This document shows, piece by piece, positions 1-6,648 of a DNA stretch of 8,462 nt. Location of the stretch: positions 1 to 8,462 of the forward strand of contig CALABN010000228.1 in NCBI GenBank assembly GCA_937885735.1. Direction: 5' to 3'. The notes under the pieces are model-generated. The model worked only from the letters and a program-made list of their open reading frames with translations. It ran no database searches and was not told where the DNA came from. Position 1 is the stretch's first letter. Each line of letters begins with the position of its first letter. Made by a program: the position numbers and the translations under genes. The DNA is from an uncultured Bacteroidota bacterium. GTDB lineage: Bacteria; Bacteroidota; Bacteroidia; Bacteroidales; SZUA-534.

Positions 1-2
1 TT

Positions 3-137
3 GATGCAACCAGAAAGTATTTGTTTAAGCTTCATGATGGCAACATGAAAGCAGATGGTAGTCATGATGGTAGCTATTACGTTACAGTTGTTCCACATTC
101 AAGCACTGGTATCACCGGCACACGTTTTTCGCCATAA
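3..137 (+). CDS. C-terminal fragment of an unknown protein entering from the window edge
   Basis: From base 3 the plus strand is open without a start codon in view, for 44 residues, ending in TAA at 135-137. I do not recognise the family. The peptide alternates short hydrophobic stretches (KYLFKL, SYYVTVV) with Gly/Asp-rich turns. It carries an in-frame repeat, HDGN then HDGS, ten residues apart, matching a 9-bp DNA repeat (TCATGATGG at 32-40 and 62-70). That repeat suggests real coding sequence, at least for bases 3 to about 90. The last 61 bases overlap, antisense, the 3' end of the YbbR-like gene. There the YbbR frame is family-like, so this frame may be open only by chance beyond a junction. 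It could be the end of a real convergent gene, a gene fused by rearrangement, or a chance frame. Length alone is not convincing. Confidence 0.3.
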   Translation, partial: DATRKYLFKLHDGNMKADGSHDGSYYVTVVPHSSTGITGTRFSP

Positions 138-583
138 TTTGAAAATACGAAATAAATAGTATCTGGCTGAATCATTGTCAATTCTATGTCATTGGGCAAT
201 TGCGACTTGATTTCCTCGAAAAGTGCGCTAGTGCCTAAATTGAACTCCATTGTCGATTCCTTTGCCAAAATATGGTTGAGACGGCTCAAATTAATAACTA
301 CAGGCTCCGGCGTCTTGCCCAACTTGTAGCGCAAGATGTCGAACCCTCGGCCGTGCACACTCAAGTCGAAGTTGTCAGGGAGGTTGTTGACTACAACCTT
401 CTGCATAGGCAGGTTGATGAATGTGATGGGATACTGGATTGTGGCGTTGGTCTCTTCACCCAATTTGTTGAAGAACCACATTAGCGCCGAAAAGCCAAAA
501 AACACCACGTACAGCAGCATCTGCTTGTCGAAACGCAACTTCTGCCTTACAACTGATACTATTTTAATGTCTGACTCGTTCAT
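77..583 (-). CDS. YbbR-like domain membrane protein, apparently 3'-truncated
   Basis: This is a single-pass membrane protein of the YbbR/CdaR-like family, commonly encoded next to yajC in Bacteroidales. Seen: a short polar N-terminus, one membrane segment at about residues 22-39 (hydrophobic, with FF and W), then an extracytoplasmic beta-rich YbbR unit beginning YPITFINLP and ending near PDTIYFVFSNYGEKRVPVIP. The family is usually around 300 residues or more with repeated YbbR units. This one is 168 residues and stops as the second unit would begin, in a tail (LECGTTVT) that looks unlike the family. I chose the ATG at 581-583. The upstream in-frame ATG at 602-604 lies inside the arm of a 14-bp hairpin and just below a promoter-like box. 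It follows yajC by 83 bp. The usual downstream coaE gene is not in view. Loss of the second half through rearrangement, or a chimeric assembly, is possible. The family call is fairly sure; its functional integrity is not. Confidence 0.72.
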   Translation of the reverse strand: MNESDIKIVSVVRQKLRFDKQMLLYVVFFGFSALMWFFNKLGEETNATIQYPITFINLPMQKVVVNNLPDNFDLSVHGRGFDILRYKLGKTPEPVVINLSRLNHILAKESTMEFNLGTSALFEEIKSQLPNDIELTMIQPDTIYFVFSNYGEKRVPVIPVLECGTTVT

Positions 584-594
584 CACAAAACACA

Positions 595-639
595 AAACCC
601 GCATTTTTCAAATGTCAAATTTAAAAAAAATGCGGGTTT
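595..639 (-). terminator. Hairpin between yajC and the YbbR-like gene, possible terminator or attenuator
   Basis: Bases 595-608 and 626-639 are perfect 14-bp inverted repeats around a 17-base loop. On the minus transcript the first arm reads AAACCCGCAUUUUU and the loop starts with more U. A compact alternative, GCGG-AAAC-CCGC followed directly by A and eight U, would form a classical short terminator behind yajC. A separate 6-bp hairpin sits just upstream (638-655) and shares two bases with the large stem, so the structures compete. The large stem covers the upstream in-frame ATG of the YbbR gene. The structure is seen directly; termination or attenuation is inferred. Confidence 0.5.
616..623 (-). 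promoter_or_regulatory. Possible -7 promoter box for the YbbR-like gene
   Basis: The minus strand reads TAAATTTG, a full match to the Bacteroidota -7 consensus TAnnTTTG, located in the loop of the hairpin. At the expected 20-base spacing lies TTTC (644-647), one base off the TTTG -33 element. A start near 610 would give a leader of about 27 bases to the ATG at 583. The stretch is AT-rich, so a chance match is possible. Confidence 0.35.
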
Positions 640-655
640 CCGCGAAAAAGCGGAA
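638..655 (-). repeat. Small perfect hairpin just after yajC
   Basis: TTCCGC and GCGGAA flank a six-base loop, a perfect 6-bp stem about 12 bases after the yajC stop codon. On the minus strand it is followed by the GCGG/CCGC and U8 stretch described for the adjoining hairpin. It may stabilise the 3' end of yajC mRNA or take part in termination. Confidence 0.45.
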
Positions 656-666
656 TCAAGTTGTAA

Positions 667-999
667 TTATGCCTGTGCGGTAACGTCTGCAGGGTCTTTT
701 ACAAGACCTGCCTTGTCAACCTTGATTAATACGCCGTTTGATACTTCAAGAAGCACGGTTGTCTCTTTCACTTCGGCAATGGTTCCGTAAATACCGCCAA
801 CGGTCAGGACCTTGTCGCCTTTCTGAAGAGACTTGCGGAACTCGTTTACCGCTTTCTGTTTCTTGGCTTGTGGACGAATCAGGAAAAGATAGAAAATGAC
901 GATGATCAACAACATCATAATAAGTCCTGATCCTGCACTGCCTTGTGCCTGTGCACCGCTACCTTGTGGTGCCATCAAAAAAATGCTTAATAGATTCAT
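667..999 (-). CDS. yajC: Preprotein translocase subunit YajC
   Basis: This is a small inner-membrane protein that associates with SecD-SecF and the SecYEG translocon and assists protein export and membrane insertion. It has 110 residues, the usual size. Seen: a Gly/Gln/Ala-rich N-terminus, one membrane segment at about residues 25-41, then the hallmark IRPQAKKQKA (41-50), the cytosolic signature GDKVLTVGGIYGTI (61-74), and a beta-rich tail with VLIKVDKAGL. The start ATG at 997-999 lies 8 bases after the stop of the DUF1573 gene, so the two are probably co-transcribed. The gap to the YbbR-like gene contains hairpins, so part of the transcript may end here. Family assignment is firm. Confidence 0.96.
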   Translation of the reverse strand: MNLLSIFLMAPQGSGAQAQGSAGSGLIMMLLIIVIFYLFLIRPQAKKQKAVNEFRKSLQKGDKVLTVGGIYGTIAEVKETTVLLEVSNGVLIKVDKAGLVKDPADVTAQA

Positions 1000-1007
1000 A
1001 GTGATTA

Positions 1008-1424
1008 TTATTTATTTAAAGTTTCAATATTAACGAAAATCTGCAATTTTATAGGTTCGGCGCCACAATTTGTCCAAACATTGGCGGATTTCAACTGCTT
1101 CCCCTCGCGTCCGTAACTGTCGAAAATGACTTCAACAGTACCGCTGTCGCCAGGTGCCACTGGCTCGACAGAATATTTTGATGCGGTACATCCGCAACTC
1201 GTGGTGACATCGGTTATTACAAGATTGCCGTCGCCAATGTTGCGAAATTTGAACGTATGCGACACTTTTTCGCCCTGCGCTATTGTGCCGAAATTGTGGC
1301 TATCGACATCGAAACTGATTTGCGGTGTGCCGTTTGCGGTTTCAGACTGACGCGATTGCCTGCCACAACCTGCAAGGCTGACAGCAATCACAATCAATAT
1401 GACTTTCCCGAAAACAGGCTTCAT
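1008..1424 (-). CDS. DUF1573 family lipoprotein
   Basis: This is a predicted envelope lipoprotein of 138 residues. Seen: a signal peptide (charged MKPVFGK, then a hydrophobic stretch VILIVIAV) ending in the lipobox LAGC, with lipidated Cys20. Then comes a single DUF1573 beta-sandwich domain at about residues 35-134: F-x-F-G-T-I near 43-48, HTFKFRNIGDGNLVI, the hallmark TSCGCT at 75-80, and VAPGDSGTVEVIFDS at 89-103. DUF1573 domains are abundant in Bacteroidota and resemble Ig/ASH-type folds; no biochemical role is established to my knowledge. Cys77 and Cys79 (CGC) could bind metal or form a disulfide, and Cys120 is a third cysteine; this is inference. It lies 21 bases after nusB and 8 before yajC, which suggests an operon and an envelope role. 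Confidence 0.9.
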   Translation of the reverse strand: MKPVFGKVILIVIAVSLAGCGRQSRQSETANGTPQISFDVDSHNFGTIAQGEKVSHTFKFRNIGDGNLVITDVTTSCGCTASKYSVEPVAPGDSGTVEVIFDSYGREGKQLKSANVWTNCGAEPIKLQIFVNIETLNK

Positions 1425-1445
1425 CGTAAATAGTGTCGTAATTTA

Positions 1446-2393
1446 TTAGTTTTCAATCAAACCGCGACCTGTCTTGTTAATCTTGCCGTCGGTTTTCATA
1501 CTATTGATAATCTTGTCAAGAATGCCGTTGACAAAGGCATTGCTACGCTCGGTGCTGTAGAATTTGGCAAGGTCGATGTACTCGTTGAAACTAACCTTTA
1601 CTGGGATGCTCTCGAAACTGGTAATCTCCACTATCGCCAATTCTATGATTAGCAAGTCCATCTGCGCAAGACGTTCAAGGTCCCAATTCTTGATATGCTG
1701 ACGGATTATTTTCTCGTTTTCCTCGTGATTGAGAATTGTCTTGCAGAAAAGGTCGGTTGTGAACTTGCGGTCGTCGTCGTTCTTGTATAGTTTCATCAAA
1801 GGGACTGACGTGGCGTTCTCTTTAATCCGCTCAACAGTCTTGATGTTCATACTCAAGACGAACTCAATATCATCATTCCAGAATATCGAGTTTTCCTCAA
1901 GCACCTGATAAAGCATATCGTCGTCGACCATATATTCATTGAAGAAGTTCATCACGAACTTGCGGTCGGCATCATAGGTGTAATCGGCGCTGGCCATATA
2001 AGCCTTGTAACTATCCGACTCCACCATCACATTATATATATGCTTGATGAGTTCAGGCGTGGCATTCCAATTGAGAACATTGGCATCGGCATAGACGCGC
2101 AAAGCCTCGGTCTGCTCAAGTTGTCTTACAACTTTGTTGTCGACAAATTTCGTATTTGGATTCAAGTCTTCGTCCGAAGCAATGAGTTTTGTCTTGCGCA
2201 ACTCGATTTTGTCTTGCGCATAACGGTTTACATCTAGAAGCAGGATGAAGAAAAGGTGATAAAGGTCGTACGATTTTTCGATGCTTTTCTGAAGGTCTTT
2301 TTCGTATTTTGGCAATCCTTCAGAATTGTTGCCATTGAAATATGCATAGAGAAGTTGAAGAACTTTTACTCTAATTAATCGTCTGCTAATCAT
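1446..2393 (-). CDS. nusB: Transcription antitermination factor NusB, long Bacteroidota form
   Basis: NusB binds the boxA RNA element with NusE (ribosomal protein S10) and promotes antitermination, mainly on rRNA operons. At 315 residues it is about twice the E. coli length. Bacteroidota versions carry an N-terminal and middle extension, seen here as roughly 170 charged residues. The opening MISRRLIRVKVLQLLYAY matches the family's first helix. The C-terminal NusB core (about residues 195-300) ends with the diagnostic PVKVSFNEYIDLAKF and NAFVNGILDKI, followed by a basic tail with KTGRGLIEN. It heads the cluster with the DUF1573 gene and yajC. A TATCTTTG -7 box lies 35-42 bases upstream of the start, supporting the ATG at 2391-2393. 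Within the gene a 14-bp direct repeat is read in two frames (2187-2220). Confidence 0.95.
   Translation of the reverse strand: MISRRLIRVKVLQLLYAYFNGNNSEGLPKYEKDLQKSIEKSYDLYHLFFILLLDVNRYAQDKIELRKTKLIASDEDLNPNTKFVDNKVVRQLEQTEALRVYADANVLNWNATPELIKHIYNVMVESDSYKAYMASADYTYDADRKFVMNFFNEYMVDDDMLYQVLEENSIFWNDDIEFVLSMNIKTVERIKENATSVPLMKLYKNDDDRKFTTDLFCKTILNHEENEKIIRQHIKNWDLERLAQMDLLIIELAIVEITSFESIPVKVSFNEYIDLAKFYSTERSNAFVNGILDKIINSMKTDGKINKTGRGLIEN
2187..2220. repeat. 14-bp direct repeat inside nusB
   Basis: TTTTGTCTTGCGCA occurs at 2187-2200 and again at 2207-2220, offset by 20 bases. Since 20 is not a multiple of three, the two copies are read in different frames of nusB and encode AQDK and LRKTK. 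It could be a remnant of an old slippage or duplication in the variable N-terminal part, or coincidence. Confidence 0.6.
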
Positions 2394-2427
2394 TTGAAGA
2401 ACCTTTACATTGTTTTTAATTCGGCTA

Positions 2428-2435
2428 CAAAGATA
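2428..2435 (-). promoter_or_regulatory. -7 promoter box upstream of nusB
   Basis: The minus strand reads TATCTTTG, a full match to the Bacteroidota TAnnTTTG element. It implies a transcript start near 2422 and a leader of about 28 bases. No TTTG is seen at the -33 spacing, so the call rests on the -7 box and its position in the only gap before the cluster. Confidence 0.55.
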
Positions 2436-2520
2436 ATTTGTTTATTTAGGAATTAGGATTCAGGAAGTAGTTTTTTTTCTGCCGACATTAAGCGTTGATT
2501 GACAACTGAAAAAATCTCCG

Positions 2521-5010
2521 TTAGCCTATTTCGACCACGGTGATTCCCGCTCCGCCGAAATCAACGTGCTCGTCGCGGACACTGCTGACGACATCTACCG
2601 TCTGCAGATACTCGCGCACTACGTGGCGCAAGATGCCGTTGCCCTTGCCGTGCAGAATCTTCACCTCGAATGCGCCGACCATAACGGCCTCGTCGATGAA
2701 ACTGGCCACTCGGCTCACAGCCTCCTCGGCCCGCATTCCGCGCACATCGAGTCCTGGATTGAACGACAGCCTGCGCTGATTGAGTTCATACGACTGCTGG
2801 AAACTGCCTTGACGTACGCTCTTGCGAATTTTCTTCTTCTCGTCGTCGTTCAGATGCTGAAGTTTGTCGACCGATATGGTTATGTACATATTGCCAAATG
2901 CGACCAACGCACTCTTTTCGTTCAGTTCCATTATCTCGCCAATGGTAGTCTGTCCGTCAATCTTGACAGGCATTCCAATGGTGAAGTCGCGCTCACGCTC
3001 GGCCACCACATCGGCGATGCTCAACTGCTGTTCCTGTTTCGACTTGCCTGTCTTGACACGATTTTCGCGTTCCTTCAACTTTCTTATTTTCTGAAGTATG
3101 CGTTCTTCCTCCTCGCTTTGCGATTGTTCGAGCGACTGCTTCACTTCATCAAGTTTCTGGCGGGCTTCCTTGGTCTTCTGCTTGTCGGCCTGTGCCTCCT
3201 TTATCTGCCTTACAGTATTCTCAATGGCCTTGTTGGAGTCGGCCAAAATGCGTTTTGCATCTTCCTTCGATTTGGATATCAATTCCTTACGCATTTGCCT
3301 CATCTCATCGAGTTCCTTCTTTTCGGTTTCCATCATCTCCTCAAGGCGTCGCTCAATCTTGCGTATGTTCTCGCGCTTGCGCTCCCAATAATACTTGTCG
3401 CGGGCAATCTCGCGCAGATGCTTGTCGAAGTTCAGGTGGTCCTCGCCCACCTTGCTCCGCGCGTCGTCGATGACGTCTTGCGGAAGGCCTATTTTATATG
3501 CTATCTCGAATGCGAAACTGCTACCTGGCTTGCCCATCTCCATAATGAACATTGGCTCCATCTTGTTGGTATCGTAGAGCATAGCGCCATTTACAATTCC
3601 TTCGTGACCATTGGCGAAATGCTTCAGGTTTGTGTAGTGAGTTGTTATCACTCCGAACACTCTGGCTTGATTGAGTCTGTCGAGAATGGCCTCGGCAATG
3701 GCTCCGCCCAACATCGGCTCGGTTCCCGTTCCGAACTCGTCAATGAGAATTATTGTGCGGTTGTCGGCGTTGCGCACGAAATGTTTCATATTCATAAGGT
3801 GCGAACTATACGTACTCAAATCATTATCAATGCTTTGCTCGTCGCCAATATCGATAAACAGATTCGAGAAGATGCCCGCCTTGCTTCCAAAATCGACAGG
3901 CAACGGCAACCCGCACTGAAGCATATACTGCAACAGTCCGACGGTTTTCAGGCACACCGACTTGCCACCTGCGTTTGGCCCGCTTATGACAAGAATGCGG
4001 TCGGTGGAATCGAGTGTTAGGTTGAGCGGTACAAGCGTGCGCCCCTCTTCGCGGAAACTCATCAGCAAAATAGGGTGACGGGCATTGCGCCAATCAATCA
4101 AAGGCACATCGGACAGTTCGGGCACGCAGGCGCCAATCTGCAACGCGTATTTCGCCTTGGCGCGGATGAAATCGATGATGCCCAAAAACATCATCGCATC
4201 TTCCAAATCGTCGGCATACGGACGGATGCTGTCGGTTAAAGTCTTGAGTATCTTTATTATCTCGCGCCGTTCGGCCGATTCGAGTTCAGTTATGGCGTTG
4301 TTTATCTCGACAACGGGCGCAGGCTCTACATAGCAAGTCTTTCCTGTGGCCGACTCGTCGTGGATGATGCCCGATATCTTTCGCTTCTGCGATGCGGGTA
4401 TCGGTATTACAACACGTCCGTCGCGGACTGCAAGCGTGGCATCGGGCTCAACCCATCCTTCTTGTTGCGCCTCGGCAATAATCTTGCGAATGAGCCGTGA
4501 TGCTGAGCCTTGCCTTTCGGCCAATTCCTTGCGTATTTGCGCCAATTCGGGCGACGCGTTGTCACGGATACGGCCTTGCTTGGTCATAACGTGCTCAATG
4601 CTGTCAACCACGTAAGCGTGCACTGTGACGTTTGATGCGATGGCGCTCAAGGTCGGATATTTTTCGGTGTTTTCTTCTTTGGCGAAGAATCTTGTCACAT
4701 CTTTTACTGTTGACAATGAACGGTATAAGCAGAATAATTCTTCAACTTCGGCAAAAGAGCCATCAACCTTCATCTTGACGAACAATGGCCTTAAATCGAA
4801 GAAATAGTCGGTTGGCAACTGCGTTCCAACCTGTAGCAACTGCATAAATTCGGACACCTCGTCGAGTCGGTTGCGCACGTCGGCATATTTGGGCATAAAG
4901 CGCATCTTGTCGACAAGCCACTGGCCGACAGGGCCGAGACAATATGTCTTTATTGTTTCCCTGATGCGTACGAAATCGATTTTTTGCTCAAAGTTGTCGG
5001 GATAAATCAT
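2521..5010 (-). CDS. mutS2: Endonuclease/ATPase MutS2
   Basis: MutS2 is a MutS paralogue without the mismatch-recognition domain. In different bacteria it suppresses homologous recombination by acting on branched DNA, or acts on collided ribosomes. It has 829 residues from the chosen start, a typical length. Domains: MutS-like core and clamp (about 1-330); ATPase with Walker A GPNAGGKS (344-351), LIDEFGTGTEP carrying the Walker B Asp-Glu (425-426), and a downstream TTHY; a long charged coiled coil (about 534-670) rich in Lys and Glu; and a C-terminal Smr domain (about 752-829) with LDVRG (754-758) and HGKGNG (787-792), the motifs expected of an active Smr nuclease. I chose the ATG at 5008-5010 because a promoter box lies between it and the upstream in-frame ATG at 5073. 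It appears monocistronic: metY ends in a terminator upstream and nusB has its own promoter box downstream. Confidence 0.96.
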   Translation of the reverse strand: MIYPDNFEQKIDFVRIRETIKTYCLGPVGQWLVDKMRFMPKYADVRNRLDEVSEFMQLLQVGTQLPTDYFFDLRPLFVKMKVDGSFAEVEELFCLYRSLSTVKDVTRFFAKEENTEKYPTLSAIASNVTVHAYVVDSIEHVMTKQGRIRDNASPELAQIRKELAERQGSASRLIRKIIAEAQQEGWVEPDATLAVRDGRVVIPIPASQKRKISGIIHDESATGKTCYVEPAPVVEINNAITELESAERREIIKILKTLTDSIRPYADDLEDAMMFLGIIDFIRAKAKYALQIGACVPELSDVPLIDWRNARHPILLMSFREEGRTLVPLNLTLDSTDRILVISGPNAGGKSVCLKTVGLLQYMLQCGLPLPVDFGSKAGIFSNLFIDIGDEQSIDNDLSTYSSHLMNMKHFVRNADNRTIILIDEFGTGTEPMLGGAIAEAILDRLNQARVFGVITTHYTNLKHFANGHEGIVNGAMLYDTNKMEPMFIMEMGKPGSSFAFEIAYKIGLPQDVIDDARSKVGEDHLNFDKHLREIARDKYYWERKRENIRKIERRLEEMMETEKKELDEMRQMRKELISKSKEDAKRILADSNKAIENTVRQIKEAQADKQKTKEARQKLDEVKQSLEQSQSEEEERILQKIRKLKERENRVKTGKSKQEQQLSIADVVAERERDFTIGMPVKIDGQTTIGEIMELNEKSALVAFGNMYITISVDKLQHLNDDEKKKIRKSVRQGSFQQSYELNQRRLSFNPGLDVRGMRAEEAVSRVASFIDEAVMVGAFEVKILHGKGNGILRHVVREYLQTVDVVSSVRDEHVDFGGAGITVVEIG

Positions 5011-5027
5011 CGCCTGAAATTTTGTGG

Positions 5028-5035
5028 CAAAGATA
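5028..5035 (-). promoter_or_regulatory. -7 promoter box upstream of mutS2
   Basis: The minus strand reads TATCTTTG, identical to the box upstream of nusB and a full match to TAnnTTTG. Transcription would begin near 5022, leaving a leader of only about a dozen bases before the ATG at 5010. The nearest upstream TTTG is 25 bases from the box, longer than the usual 19-21, so the -33 element is uncertain. The box decides the mutS2 start. Confidence 0.58.
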
Positions 5036-5143
5036 AATATTTCATTTGCGTTATTCTGTGCAAAATGCGCCAATACTTGATGTCGGTTTTAAACACATAC
5101 AACAAAAACAATCCGGCAAAATGCAAATACATAATGCCACAAC

Positions 5144-5174
5144 AAAAAAAAATGCCGGCTTTAGGCCGGCATTT
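5144..5174 (-). terminator. Intrinsic terminator after metY
   Basis: Bases 5150-5159 and 5165-5174 form a perfect 10-bp stem with a GCCGGC core and a five-base loop. On the minus strand the stem is followed by an unbroken U run (complement of A at 5144-5152, partly overlapping the stem foot). It begins 22 bases past the metY stop codon and has classical Rho-independent form. It separates metY from mutS2. Confidence 0.92.
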
Positions 5175-5195
5175 AATGCATTGCAATTATAAATG

Positions 5196-6476
5196 TTAGA
5201 TTTTTTCCAAAGCCTGCTCCAAATCGGCGATGATGTCTTCAACATCCTCAATGCCGACAGAGAAACGGATAAGGTCAGGACGAACACCTGCGGCAATCAG
5301 TTGCTCGTCAGATAGTTGGCGGTGAGTATGGCTGGCCGGATGAAGCACGCAAGTACGGGCATCGGCAACGTGAGTCACGATGCAGGCCAACTGCAGGCTG
5401 TCCATAAACTTGATAGCGGTAGAACGATCGCCTTTGACGCCAAATGTGACAACGCCACACGATTGTCCGTTAGTGAACTGCTTTTGTGCCAAAGCGTGGT
5501 ATGGACTCGATTTCAGGCCGGCGTAGTTAACCCAAGCCACTTTTGGATGTTTCTCAAGATATTCGGCAACCTTTTGTGCATTCTCGCAATGGCGAGGCAC
5601 ACGCACGTGAAGGGTTTCAAGACCAAGGTTGAGCAGGAATGCGTTTTGCGGTGCCTGAATTGAGCCAAGGTCACGCATCAGTTGGGCAGTGGCCTTTGTA
5701 ATGTATGCGCCCTTGCCGAAAGCCTTGCTGTATGCCAATCCGTGGTACGACGGGTCCGGCTCTGTCAATCCGGGGAATTTATCCTTGTGTGCTTCCCAAT
5801 CGAAATTACCGCTATCGACTATGCAACCGCCGACGTTGGTAGCGTGGCCATCCATATATTTGGTGGTAGCGTGAGTTACGATGTCGCAACCGAACTCAAA
5901 CGGACGGCAGTTTATAGGCGTAGGGAAAGTGTTGTCCACAATCAATGGAACGCCGTGCGAGTGAGCAATGCGCGCAAACTTTTCAATATCGAGCACGCTC
6001 AGCACCGGGTTTGCTATTGTTTCGCCAAACAGACATTTAGTGTTCGGGCGGAAAGCCTTGCTGATTTCCTCCTCTGAAGCATCCGGATCGACAAATGTGC
6101 ATTCGATGCCAAGTTTTTTCATGGTTACCGAGAACAGATTGAATGTTCCGCCGTAGATGCACGACGATGCCACAAAGTGGTCGCCGGCTTCGCACACGTT
6201 GAACACTGCATAGAAATTTGCCGCCTGTCCCGATGAAGTAAGCATGCCTGCAACACCGCCTTCGAGTGCGCATATTTTTGCTGCAACAGCGTCGTTAGTC
6301 GGGTTTTGCAGACGAGTGTAGAAATAGCCTGAAGCCTTCAGGTCGAACAGGTCGGCCATTTCCTCGGTATTGTCGTATTTGAAAGTCGTACTTTGATAAA
6401 TTGGAAGTACGCGTGGCTCGCCGTTTTTCGGCTTCCAGCCTTCTTGCACACAGATTGTGCCTAAATTCTTTGCCAT
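5196..6476 (-). CDS. metY: O-acetylhomoserine sulfhydrylase (PLP-dependent)
   Basis: This cytosolic enzyme of the Cys/Met metabolism PLP family most likely converts O-acetylhomoserine and sulfide to homocysteine for methionine synthesis. It has 426 residues, the normal size for MetY and longer than most cystathionine synthases or lyases. Seen: the N-terminal IYQSTTFKYD (26-35), YFYTR with Tyr53 and Arg55 that bind PLP phosphate of the partner subunit, SSGQAA (81-86), DNTFPTP starting at Asp181 (contacts the PLP ring nitrogen), and the cofactor lysine Lys206 in THATTKYMDGH. The C-terminal FSVGIEDVEDI motif is present. The start MAKNLGTICVQ matches the family and sits about 35 bases below a good promoter. 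The gene is a single unit, with a terminator behind it and an Lrp-family gene divergent from it, which suggests local regulation. A related specificity, such as O-succinylhomoserine, cannot be excluded. Confidence 0.93.
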   Translation of the reverse strand: MAKNLGTICVQEGWKPKNGEPRVLPIYQSTTFKYDNTEEMADLFDLKASGYFYTRLQNPTNDAVAAKICALEGGVAGMLTSSGQAANFYAVFNVCEAGDHFVASSCIYGGTFNLFSVTMKKLGIECTFVDPDASEEEISKAFRPNTKCLFGETIANPVLSVLDIEKFARIAHSHGVPLIVDNTFPTPINCRPFEFGCDIVTHATTKYMDGHATNVGGCIVDSGNFDWEAHKDKFPGLTEPDPSYHGLAYSKAFGKGAYITKATAQLMRDLGSIQAPQNAFLLNLGLETLHVRVPRHCENAQKVAEYLEKHPKVAWVNYAGLKSSPYHALAQKQFTNGQSCGVVTFGVKGDRSTAIKFMDSLQLACIVTHVADARTCVLHPASHTHRQLSDEQLIAAGVRPDLIRFSVGIEDVEDIIADLEQALEKI

Positions 6477-6511
6477 ATCAGTATGTTTTTATTAGTTACT
6501 TTTTGACAATG

Positions 6512-6543
6512 CAAATATACTTCTAGCAGACAAATACAACAAA
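6512..6543 (-). promoter_or_regulatory. metY promoter
   Basis: The minus strand has TTTG (6540-6543), a 20-base spacer and TATATTTG (6512-6519), matching both the -33 TTTG and -7 TAnnTTTG elements of Bacteroidota promoters at the expected spacing. Transcription would start near 6507, giving a leader of about 30 bases. That is too short for a SAM-type riboswitch. Confidence 0.75.
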
Positions 6544-6560
6544 TAACAATGATATTATGG

Positions 6561-6571
6561 AGAATATTTCT
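6561..6571. promoter_or_regulatory. Candidate operator in the metY/Lrp divergent region
   Basis: AGAATATTTCT is an 11-bp palindrome (AGAA, three bases, TTCT) just upstream of the metY -33 element, in AT-rich DNA typical of Lrp-family sites. An AT-rich 11-mer palindrome can arise by chance, so binding by the neighbouring regulator is only a suggestion. Confidence 0.25.
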
Positions 6572-6648
6572 ATCAATCACAATTCTTATGAAATAATATT
6601 CTAATTTTACACTAAAAAATTGAACGCAAACAGAAAAAACAACTATCT

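Noticed and set aside
584..604. ATG at 602-604 as the start of the YbbR-like gene
   Set aside because: It lies within the arm of a 14-bp hairpin and only a few bases below the predicted transcript start; the ATG at 583 is more plausible.
336..683. 115-codon plus-strand frame opposite the YbbR-like gene
   Set aside because: It is antisense to the conserved YbbR region and runs through the hairpin spacer; the composition is not protein-like.
2566..4020. 484-codon open frame on the plus strand opposite mutS2
   Set aside because: It lies wholly antisense to a firmly identified mutS2. The peptide is rich in Leu/His without domain motifs, and the frame is open because of the codon choice of mutS2. 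No promoter is seen.
5011..5073. N-terminal extension of MutS2 starting at 5073
   Set aside because: The extension covers a TATCTTTG promoter box, and family proteins begin with the MIYPDNFE-type sequence at 5010.
5051..5296. Minus-strand frame spanning the metY 3' end and the spacer before mutS2
   Set aside because: It crosses the metY terminator hairpin and overlaps metY in another frame; the Cys-rich peptide has no family features.
5682..6077. 131-codon plus-strand frame opposite metY
   Set aside because: It is antisense to conserved metY catalytic sequence, with no recognisable domain or promoter.
6477..6511. SAM-type riboswitch upstream of metY
   Set aside because: The predicted leader is only about 30 bases and shows no multi-stem structure.
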